Part shown: positions 27,713 to 35,516 of the stretch, piece after piece
Numbering within the stretch: position 1 is the stretch's first letter
How the letters are laid out: each line of letters starts with the position of its first letter
NCBI GenBank assembly: GCA_947493455.1
Contig: CANLRB010000002.1
Coordinates: 1 to 64,000, forward strand
Reading direction: 5' to 3'
DNA length: 64,000 nucleotides
From: an uncultured Pseudoalteromonas sp.
GTDB taxonomy: Bacteria > Pseudomonadota > Gammaproteobacteria > Enterobacterales > Alteromonadaceae
Notes under the pieces: generated by a model
What the model was told of the DNA's origin: nothing
Databases searched by the model: none
Seen by the model: the letters and a program-made list of their open reading frames with translations, nothing else
Made by a program: the position numbers and the translations under genes

Positions 27713-28162
27713 ATGCAAATATTTGATGTTCGAAATCCGTATTCCACCTTTTTTGTATTAGGCATAACAATAATCCTAATATTTAGTTTTTGGGGTATAG
27801 GGCACCAATCCGCAAACCTGCCGACGCATAAAAAAGTTGCAGAACAGTTCGTCATTTGGCAGCAAAATGAACCAAAAAGATACAGCTATATTGCGCGGGA
27901 AGGCTGTATGTATGTAGCGAGTGCAAAAGTGTTAGTTGTAAATGGCGTTCCTCTTTTTGAAAAGGTGGGGAAAATAGGTCATCAGTTAGTTATTGACGAC
28001 CTCTTTAAAGCGGCGAATAAAGGGATTTTTGAAGCAGCGAGTATCGACATTCAATATCATCCCCAATTTGGTTTTCCTGAGCTAATTAAAGTTGATTGGA
28101 AAAAAGAAACAATCGACGACGAATGCTTTTACGAAATAAGTCAATTTAAAATTATTGAGTAA
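27713..28162 (+). CDS. DUF6174-type protein with an N-terminal membrane helix
   Basis: A 149-residue protein with one hydrophobic segment at about residues 13-30 (FFVLGITIILIFSFWGI), serving as anchor or uncleaved signal. The rest follows the DUF6174 order: a tryptophan and a Y-x-Y pair before a conserved cysteine (WQQNEPKRYSYIAREGCMY), a central VIDDLFKAANKGI, and a C-terminal block with YHPQFGFPELIKVDW ('Y-D-x-x-x-G-Y-P' pattern). The role of this family is unknown. It is isolated, divergent from the efflux operon and without a clear terminator. Confidence 0.7.
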   Translation: MQIFDVRNPYSTFFVLGITIILIFSFWGIGHQSANLPTHKKVAEQFVIWQQNEPKRYSYIAREGCMYVASAKVLVVNGVPLFEKVGKIGHQLVIDDLFKAANKGIFEAASIDIQYHPQFGFPELIKVDWKKETIDDECFYEISQFKIIE

Positions 28163-28561
28163 CTAATCAATATTAATTAATCACTTCCTCCGTAACTTAT
28201 TGCTCATTTCTGCTGGCACGTTATTTCTCCTACCCCTAATTATTTTAAAGCTTAATTTGCGCTTCTTGCGTCACTAAATGGTTTCAATAAATCAATTTTG
28301 TTGCATCTAAATTAATTTTAAGGGGTTTTATTTTTAACAAAATTAACATTGTAAGCTTTTGTTTTATAAGCAAGTGATAAAAAAATGATGCAAATATGAA
28401 GGAATAGTGACGTGATTAAATTGTGGCAATAAATAGATTGCAGTAATTCTGTGTTTGGTTTGAGAAAAGAACGTAAAAAAATAAAGCAACGCGCTTTCAC
28501 TCAAAAAAAGAATCAATGTTTTATTGAACAAATTGAAGAAAGTATTAAAGGGGAAACCTTC
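28163..28561. other. Intergenic region upstream of the pseudo-subtilase
   Basis: This 399-base A+T-rich region shows no credible gene. A frame open upstream of 28562 is lysine-rich and lacks a start with ribosome binding site. The promoter of the 28562 gene should be here; no clear box was identified. Confidence 0.4.
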
Positions 28562-31500
28562 ATGCACAGATTAAGAAAAACAGGACTCGCATTGGCCATT
28601 GGTACGGCGTTTACAAGTTATGCTGCACTTGCCACGGTCACAACGGACATTCAGCGCGCCGACAGTGTTGTGCACAATGAGCTAGGACAAGCGACTTATA
28701 TCATTAACCTAGTGGAACATGCCGCGTTTACTAAAAATCAACAAGAACGAATGAAAAATGTCGCGGCCACCAAATCACAACAAGCTGAAATTATTAGCCT
28801 ATTACGCCAACTTGACGCGAACCTTGTTGTGCACGGTCAGGTAAGCCTTGTGGGTAATGCTATTAATCTGTCGGTCACGCCGAAAGCAATTGCAACGTTA
28901 AAAGGTAATACAGCAATCTCGTCAATTGTTCAGGTAGCTAAACATACTAAACACTCGCCAAAGAACTCGCCCGCTATGTCGACCGACTCCGGGCACTATG
29001 TATCGGTCAAAGCCAATGCCGCAACACAAAGCGGTAATGGGGTTAAAGTTGCGGTGATTGGTACTGGTGTCGACTACACCCATACGTCGCTCGGCGGCGA
29101 TGGCACGCTTGACTCTTATATTGCCGCATGGACCAACGCATCAAACGACTATTCTGAATTTCCAACCGCAACCGTAGTCGACGGACGTGATTTCTCATCT
29201 GAATCAGGCTGGGGAGTTGATGTAAATCCGATTGACACTGCACTTGAATATCAACGTGATTACGGCGACTTTGCGGTGTATCCAACCGGTCAAGGTACTA
29301 AGATGGCGAGTATTGTGATGGAAAATGCGCCGAGTGCGCAGATTGTCGCCGTCAAAATAGCTAACCTTTCTGAAAATGACTGGGGCGGAATGAACTTTGC
29401 GTTGCCATCTACTTATACACTTGAGTCAGCAGTTGAGTGGATGATAGACCCAAATGCCGATGGTGATTTTAGCGACCGTGTGGCTGATCTGGTGGTGTTA
29501 GAAGCGATGGGCAGCGGTTTTGCTATTTTCGATAATGATACGCTAGGCACTGATCCAATTAACTTACACCAAAAATACCTGCAGTATTTATCGGCGGCGG
29601 ATATGCTGGTGGTCACTGATACAGGTGGCATGCCTCTAGGCACCTCAAAATACAACTTAGGCTATGGTTCAGCGACACCCGAAGTACTCGGTGTTAACCC
29701 AATTCAAAAAGCTGAAGATGGCACCTATGTGACAACTGAGATGACAGCGCATGGCCCAGTGCGTATGAACGAAGAGGTCATTAAGCCAGATCTATCTGCG
29801 GTGACCAATGCGTCTGCGGCGATGGTGGGATCAGGTTCTGAGAATGTCGCTGTTGGCAATAGTTATGTGTCGGCGGCGACGGTCGCTGGGCAAGCCGCCG
29901 CAGTGATGTCAAATCGCCCTGAACTCTCTGCCGTTGAAGTCAAAGCGTTGTTGATGAATACGGCAAACCCCAATGTAGTCGAGTCGTTAGATACAATGAA
30001 AGCAGCTGAAGTAACCCACATTGGCCAAGGTGTCATTAACGTTGACGCTGCCTCAACATCACCGATTGTCGCGTGGGAAGAGCACAGCTACCAACCTTCT
30101 CTTAATTTTGGCATGCATGAAGTCGCAACCGAAAAAGTATTGGTCAAAGAACTGCGTGTAAAAAACCTAACCAATGAAGTGCAAACTTATCAATTGGCGG
30201 TAAATGCATTTAGTGAAAATAAAGTATCAACTAACGCGTTGACATGGCATGTACCGAGCGAGATTAACGTACCGGCGAATGGTTCACTGCTGGTGCCAGT
30301 ATCAGTATCGATTGACGCGAACCAAGTTGAAAACTGGCCGCTCGCGAAAACCGAAAGCTTTAATATCGAAAATTGGCAAAAGATTGAGCAAAACGGTTAT
30401 ATTTCATTGACCGCAGATGATAAGCCCACGCTCAATCTTGCATGGTTATTAAAAGCACGTCCGCAAACCACAATCACTAAGCACTTTGCAACATATCAAG
30501 AACTCTTTGAAGGCGGGCCGAATGCCGATCGTTGGCCAAATGGCTCGTACCATTTCTCACAAGAATTCACTAATAACAGCTTAACTGACACCGACTTTAT
30601 GCTCTTGCCTGTAATTAAAGATATAGGTGTTGAAATGCCAGAAGATAAAGACGTTAACGGCATAAAGTTACAAACGCTTGCTGGTGGTGTGATGCCTGAA
30701 GCGCAATGTAGCAGCGGCGAAAAGCTCGTACTTGCAGCTGGCTTTAGAGAGCGAGTTGATATTGCGCTTGCAAACTACTTAGACCGTGGGTCTGATATGC
30801 TCTATATCCAAGCATTTCGTGAGTCTGCAATTGACGAGCTAGGTATACGCGATAGCTTTATGGGCACGCCGGATCAATCGCCAAGTGATGAACAATCGGC
30901 ATTTCGTATTCGAACACACATTAATGAATTAGGCCAACCACAAGCCTATTACATTGACCACAACAAAGAGTATGACTGGACCAATCCAATGAGTCGTTAT
31001 ACTAAGTCTGCATTACCGACCATAATGACACCAAACGGTAAAAATATTGTTGCGCAGTTCTGTACTAACGAACTCACGCACCATGATTTTGACGAACAAG
31101 AACTCACCAATAGTGGCATTGGCTACTTTGCTGAAACCGACCGCGTGTCGTTAATCGAACAAGGCGAGCCAATTCCGGTGCATAATATGTACTATGGCGG
31201 CGACGAGCAAGTAGTGACCTTTACCGATTGGTTTGGTAATGAAATAGAAGAGCGCTTTATGAATGCGTTAGCGGTTGGTTTTTCAAGTCTTGATAAAGAG
31301 CCGCTTGAAATCACAGAGTTCAGTAATGAAATTACCCTCGCGCCGGGAGAAACTGTGCGCTTGCAACAGTCTATCGACGCCTTTAGCAGTTGGGAAGGGA
31401 TTGCTGGTGAAGGTTTTATGCTGCTTAGTTTGAATGATGATTTTAGGCTTGTATCGCCTGGCACAATGCAAGATAGTGACGGTACAATACTTCCGCAAGT

Positions 31501-32200
31501 TGTCGCTGAACAAACCTTTAACGTGGTTGAAACGGCAATCAGTAATGGCGATGTGATTGGACGCATTGAAACCGATACAGCAGGATTTTGGGCATTACTG
31601 CCTGATCAAGACGCTTATTCTCCGGGGCGCATTCAACTGCTAAATAGTCTTCCTGGAAATCCGGTTAGTGTTTCAAGCAATGGCGATATTGTGGTGCAAA
31701 ATGCCGCTGCCCTTGATTACGAGATGCTGCCTAAGTTAACGCTTAGAGTGAATACTGTGCAAGGGAATACGCAAACCAATATCGTTGATGTGATGATTAA
31801 TATTAAAAACGGTAATGATAATGCTCCTGTTGCAATCGTTGATGCAATGGAGCCAATTAGCTTAGAAAACGGCGAGTCATTATCAGTCAACGCGGCGCAG
31901 CATTTTGCTGAGGATATTGATGGTGATGTACTCACTTATTCAGCTGAGGGCTTACCTGAGGGGATCGTTATGGACGCAGCGACCGGGGTTATCTCAGGTT
32001 CATCAACCGTTGCTGGCAGTTACAACGTAACGGTAAGCGCGAGCGATGGCTTGGCATCAGCAAACATTTCTTTATCGCTAACTGTGGCCGCTGTGCCTCA
32101 AGTTGTTACACCAGAGCCGAGCAAGAGTTCGAGCAGTGGGTTATCAACTTTGTTACTACCATTGATGGGATTATTGGCGCTGCGTAGACGCAATAAATAA
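28562..32200 (+). CDS. Subtilase-fold (S8) protein lacking all three catalytic residues, with cadherin-like domain and sorting tail
   Basis: The product is 1212 residues from the ATG at 28562, which has AAAGGGG upstream and starts a clean signal peptide (LALAIGTAFTSYAALA). The S8 fold is clear, but each catalytic site is replaced. VAVIGTGVDYTH has G167 where Asp belongs, GQGTKMASIV has Q244 where His belongs, and GNSYVSAATVAGQAA has Y435 where Ser belongs. Structural residues around them are kept. A propeptide-like region precedes, beta domains follow, and near the end is an Ig/cadherin-like (He_PIG) module with PEGIVMDAATGVISG. The tail SSSSGLSTLLLPLMG followed by LRRRNK resembles the GlyGly-CTERM signal of the active subtilase at 14657. 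It is thus probably a surface or secreted pseudoprotease: binding, inhibitory or structural. A good terminator follows. Confidence 0.88.
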   Translation: MHRLRKTGLALAIGTAFTSYAALATVTTDIQRADSVVHNELGQATYIINLVEHAAFTKNQQERMKNVAATKSQQAEIISLLRQLDANLVVHGQVSLVGNAINLSVTPKAIATLKGNTAISSIVQVAKHTKHSPKNSPAMSTDSGHYVSVKANAATQSGNGVKVAVIGTGVDYTHTSLGGDGTLDSYIAAWTNASNDYSEFPTATVVDGRDFSSESGWGVDVNPIDTALEYQRDYGDFAVYPTGQGTKMASIVMENAPSAQIVAVKIANLSENDWGGMNFALPSTYTLESAVEWMIDPNADGDFSDRVADLVVLEAMGSGFAIFDNDTLGTDPINLHQKYLQYLSAADMLVVTDTGGMPLGTSKYNLGYGSATPEVLGVNPIQKAEDGTYVTTEMTAHGPVRMNEEVIKPDLSAVTNASAAMVGSGSENVAVGNSYVSAATVAGQAAAVMSNRPELSAVEVKALLMNTANPNVVESLDTMKAAEVTHIGQGVINVDAASTSPIVAWEEHSYQPSLNFGMHEVATEKVLVKELRVKNLTNEVQTYQLAVNAFSENKVSTNALTWHVPSEINVPANGSLLVPVSVSIDANQVENWPLAKTESFNIENWQKIEQNGYISLTADDKPTLNLAWLLKARPQTTITKHFATYQELFEGGPNADRWPNGSYHFSQEFTNNSLTDTDFMLLPVIKDIGVEMPEDKDVNGIKLQTLAGGVMPEAQCSSGEKLVLAAGFRERVDIALANYLDRGSDMLYIQAFRESAIDELGIRDSFMGTPDQSPSDEQSAFRIRTHINELGQPQAYYIDHNKEYDWTNPMSRYTKSALPTIMTPNGKNIVAQFCTNELTHHDFDEQELTNSGIGYFAETDRVSLIEQGEPIPVHNMYYGGDEQVVTFTDWFGNEIEERFMNALAVGFSSLDKEPLEITEFSNEITLAPGETVRLQQSIDAFSSWEGIAGEGFMLLSLNDDFRLVSPGTMQDSDGTILPQVVAEQTFNVVETAISNGDVIGRIETDTAGFWALLPDQDAYSPGRIQLLNSLPGNPVSVSSNGDIVVQNAAALDYEMLPKLTLRVNTVQGNTQTNIVDVMINIKNGNDNAPVAIVDAMEPISLENGESLSVNAAQHFAEDIDGDVLTYSAEGLPEGIVMDAATGVISGSSTVAGSYNVTVSASDGLASANISLSLTVAAVPQVVTPEPSKSSSSGLSTLLLPLMGLLALRRRNK

Positions 32201-32245
32201 ACGAGCTTAGTAATATTTTCATGTAATTATGTTACTTTTAAAAGC

Positions 32246-32273
32246 AAAGAGGGTGTTTAACACCCTCTTTTTT
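32246..32273 (+). terminator. Rho-independent terminator
   Basis: Perfect 10-bp stem aaagagggtg/caccctcttt, loop tttaa, followed by T's to 32273, after the pseudo-subtilase gene. Confidence 0.88.
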
Positions 32274-32450
32274 GTATCTGCTTTTTAGGTCTATAAAAGA
32301 CGCCGTTATTGATGCTCTTTTTGCGCCGGATAAGGTGTATTCGTTCTAGAGTTTGTTTTTGTAGTCGGGTGTTAGTTGTGTTCGTTTTTTGTTTTGAGAT
32401 GGGCAAGATGGCTTTTAAAAAGCCATCAAATTACGGGATGTGGCGCACCG

Positions 32451-32846
32451 TTAGTTATTGTGATTAAGGTTAGATATAACAATCGGCACTGATTTTAATA
32501 ACGTGTTATTGGCGCTGATCTCGGCATGAAGCTGGGGCAACTTAAGCGCACTTAAGTCAGTTATTTCAATGGCAATTGGAAAGCGTACCTTGGTCTTTGC
32601 GGGCACTGAGAGTTTAGTTGGGTACTCGAGTTGCCAAAATTGTTCATCTGCTTGCAGATTAAGTGACAAGGTTTGTTTTTGGTTTGCTGTATTTTCTATG
32701 ATTAAGTGTACCAGTTGGCGTTTTGTATTTGCCTGTATGGTCAGTTCGTCACTGAAAAACATATGCGAATTTATTATGGCGCTATTTGCAAGTGTTGTGC
32801 TTGTAAGGCACGCATTTATAGCAAGGGCGAGTAGTTTTTTACGCAT
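32451..32846 (-). CDS. Small exported protein with Ig-like strand pattern
   Basis: A 131-residue precursor with signal peptide (about residues 1-20, ending STTLA). ATG at 32846 is preceded by AAGGAGA. The mature part has strands typical of an immunoglobulin-like beta sandwich (RQLVHLIIENTANQKQTLSLNLQ, WQLEYPTKLSVPAKTKVRFPIAIEI), similar to NEW3/CARDB-type domains in surface proteins. It lies between the pseudo-subtilase and the second ToxR-like regulator, read leftwards. The function is unknown. Confidence 0.65.
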   Translation of the reverse strand: MRKKLLALAINACLTSTTLANSAIINSHMFFSDELTIQANTKRQLVHLIIENTANQKQTLSLNLQADEQFWQLEYPTKLSVPAKTKVRFPIAIEITDLSALKLPQLHAEISANNTLLKSVPIVISNLNHNN

Positions 32847-33111
32847 ACTATCTCCTTAAAATTGGTATTAACCTAGTTGTATCGTTTGTGACAGTTAATA
32901 ACAATATGGTGACGGGGTAAGGCGCATCAGTTTTCTATCATTTTAATGTCTAGTTGTTTAAAAACAATTGGTTATGCTTTTATTAGAGTTTTGGTTGTGA
33001 CGTGTTTTATTAGTTCGATTACAAAAGATAACAGGTTGTTAAACTAATTTATGAAGTTTTTTAAGTACAAATTTATTACACTCAGGTGAGTGACGATTTA
33101 AAGGGGAAACC

Positions 33112-35202
33112 ATGGCAGCGGATAACGTAATAGACGTTTCAAAACCATTTGAAATTGCTGGTTGGCATGTCATACCCGCGTCATTGACGCTAAACAATAA
33201 GCACGAATCTCATCAGTTACCCGCCAAGGTTTTTCAAGTTCTGTTGTTATTAGTTGAAAACCACGGTGGTACGGTATCCCATCAGGCGTTTTACTCGTTG
33301 ATTTGGAACGGCAATGAAAATGTTGCAAAGCGCGGACTGACTAATGCTATTTGGCAGCTAAGAAAAATTTTTGATAACCCGAGTAGCGATAAAAAAGGGC
33401 AAGGCTCAGAGAGTACGCACGAGATAGGTAAAACGCAAAGCGCAGATGAATCATCAATTAAAACAGTAGCCAAAACAGGCTATGAGTTGTTGTTACCGAT
33501 TACGCAAGAGAGTAGCTCGATAAACAAAAATAGTGTAACTATGCTGAGTTTAAGTGCCTTTGCGTGCGTTGCTATACTTGTGCTGGCTGTTATTTGGTGG
33601 CCGCAAAACGTAGCTGTGAAGTATGGTAATCCTGAAAACTTAACCTACTTTCAAGGAATAGAGGAATACCCCAGTGTCTCGCCTGATGGTAAATGGCTCG
33701 CCTTTAGCTGGGAAGAGCAAAACGGTCATGGCCAACTCTTTGTAAAAAGTTTGCAAGAAAACGACGACACCCTTCAGCAAATTACCTTTGACCAAAGTGT
33801 ACATGGCTCCCCAACTTGGTCGAGCAATAATATGGAGCTTGCGTTTACACGTATTAATCAAAACCAGGAATGTGAAGTGGTGCGCAAAAACTTGCTGTCG
33901 GCGGAAGAGTCAATTTTAACCTCTTGTTATTACGAACGCTTTCATCGTGGCTTAGACTGGGCAAACAATGGTGAGTACTTAGTTTTGAGCCGTTTAACGG
34001 TTGATAATATTCCCGCCTTATTCCGGTACGACTTTGCCGTTAAAAAGTTAGCACAAATTAGCTTTCCTAATATTAATGAGCGCGACACACAAATTAGTAT
34101 TCACCCCAATAGTCAGCGCATTGCATTTGTACGCACCCAAGATACCCGCTCCGACATTTATATTTTAGATCAAGATGGCGAACACAAGGTTAGCCATATT
34201 GCGGTGCCAATTTATGGTTTAACCTGGACTCCGGATGGCCAGAGCATCCTAATTAATGCCTTGTATCAAGGTGAATCAAGTATCTGGCAGCTAGACCCAG
34301 ATAGCGGTGAGCTGTCATTAGCGCTCAAAGATAGCACTCCATTTAATTTGGCAATCAATCCACTGACGCAAGCGGTTATTTACAGTAAACATAAGCCAGT
34401 TGAAAACATCTACAAAGTTGAAAATGGTGAGAGGCAGATTGCCGTAAGTTCGGCGGGGCGAGACCTATACCCGTCAGTATACGGCGATTTGATGGCCTTT
34501 ATATCTAGTCGCAGCGGTCATTTTGATATTTGGTACAAAAGTTTAGCATCGGGTTTAAGTAAACCCATCACGCAAAATGAAGGGGTGGTTGGTTTACCTG
34601 TGGTGATTGATGAGCAAAAAGTGGCTTTTGTATTAACGCAAACCAATGCCGATGCGAGTGATGTCTATATTTATGATGTGCAATCAAACCAGCGTATTAA
34701 TTTAACCAAAGATCAGGCGAACTATAAGCATTTAACTTGGTCGAGCGAGACCAAGAATCTTATTGTGAGTAGTGATCGCTCTGGTAGTTGGCAGCTATGG
34801 CAGTACAATTTGCAAAGTGCTCAATTTAAAAGGCTCACTGAAACGGGTGCCAGCTACGGGTATCAATCGGGTCAAACGTTGTATTTTTCGCGTGACAATC
34901 AAAGTGGTATTTGGCGTTTACAAGATGGCGAGCTTGAAAATATTATGCCGCATTTAGCCAGCGAGGACTGGGGAAATTGGTTGTTGGCTGACGGTGGCAT
35001 TTACTATGTGAATCGTACTCATCAACAAACTGGGATTTATTTTTCTCAGTTATCAAATGAAAGAGATACACTATTTATGCCGTTTGATAAAAATGAAATA
35101 AAACGAAACCGCGCAATCGCATTTCATGATGAGCATTTTTACTTGACCTTAATTGGCGCACACCAAGCTGATATTTTGGTCGCGACGCCACTTGAAAATT
35201 AA
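33112..35202 (+). CDS. ToxR/CadC-like membrane regulator with periplasmic PD40 propeller (second copy of the architecture)
   Basis: A 696-residue protein, ATG after AAAGGGGAAACC. The winged-helix DNA-binding domain (about residues 10-130) has QLPAKVFQVLLLLVENHGG, AKRGLTNAIWQLRKIF and TVAKTGYELLLPI. An extra polar insertion (about 88-118, rich in Ser, Lys and Glu) sits before the last strand. The membrane helix is at about 145-163 (LSLSAFACVAILVLAVIWW). The remainder is a PD40/TolB-like propeller (YPSVSPDGKWLAFSWEEQ, GLTWTPDGQSILINA, HLTWSSETKNLIVSSD). It is a paralogue of 6954-8987. Its likely targets are nearby surface or secreted protein genes such as the pseudo-subtilase, by analogy only. 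Confidence 0.85.
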   Translation: MAADNVIDVSKPFEIAGWHVIPASLTLNNKHESHQLPAKVFQVLLLLVENHGGTVSHQAFYSLIWNGNENVAKRGLTNAIWQLRKIFDNPSSDKKGQGSESTHEIGKTQSADESSIKTVAKTGYELLLPITQESSSINKNSVTMLSLSAFACVAILVLAVIWWPQNVAVKYGNPENLTYFQGIEEYPSVSPDGKWLAFSWEEQNGHGQLFVKSLQENDDTLQQITFDQSVHGSPTWSSNNMELAFTRINQNQECEVVRKNLLSAEESILTSCYYERFHRGLDWANNGEYLVLSRLTVDNIPALFRYDFAVKKLAQISFPNINERDTQISIHPNSQRIAFVRTQDTRSDIYILDQDGEHKVSHIAVPIYGLTWTPDGQSILINALYQGESSIWQLDPDSGELSLALKDSTPFNLAINPLTQAVIYSKHKPVENIYKVENGERQIAVSSAGRDLYPSVYGDLMAFISSRSGHFDIWYKSLASGLSKPITQNEGVVGLPVVIDEQKVAFVLTQTNADASDVYIYDVQSNQRINLTKDQANYKHLTWSSETKNLIVSSDRSGSWQLWQYNLQSAQFKRLTETGASYGYQSGQTLYFSRDNQSGIWRLQDGELENIMPHLASEDWGNWLLADGGIYYVNRTHQQTGIYFSQLSNERDTLFMPFDKNEIKRNRAIAFHDEHFYLTLIGAHQADILVATPLEN

Positions 35203-35516
35203 GACCAAATGTTATTTTAGTGATTTAGTCAGCTCATGTTTAGATATCGACTGTAAGAGTACGAAAAATATGCAAACAAGGTGTAATTTAAACTCTGGTA
35301 ATAAAGTGCTACTTATCAAAAAGATGATACATAAATGTTAATGATTCATTATTTTGCAAAGGTTTTTGGGTACGTAACCACTTACATTATGTAATTAATA
35401 CCAAGGTCTATGTGACAAATTGTATAAAAACTTCAAAACTTGTTCTAAATCATAAAAAGTTGTCAAATTAGGCAGTACTATCCCTTCAATTCTGTGTTTT
35501 TAGGGGATAGGTTTTA
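35203..35516. other. Intergenic region
   Basis: This 314-base region between two plus-strand genes has no credible gene and no clear terminator. It should carry the promoter of the GGDEF-EAL gene. A purine-rich ribosome binding site (aggggatagg) precedes the ATG at 35517. Confidence 0.4.

Noticed and set aside
28451-28561. Longer N-terminus for the pseudo-subtilase
   Set aside because: The added 37 residues are lysine-rich and precede the ribosome binding site; the ATG at 28562 starts a proper signal peptide.
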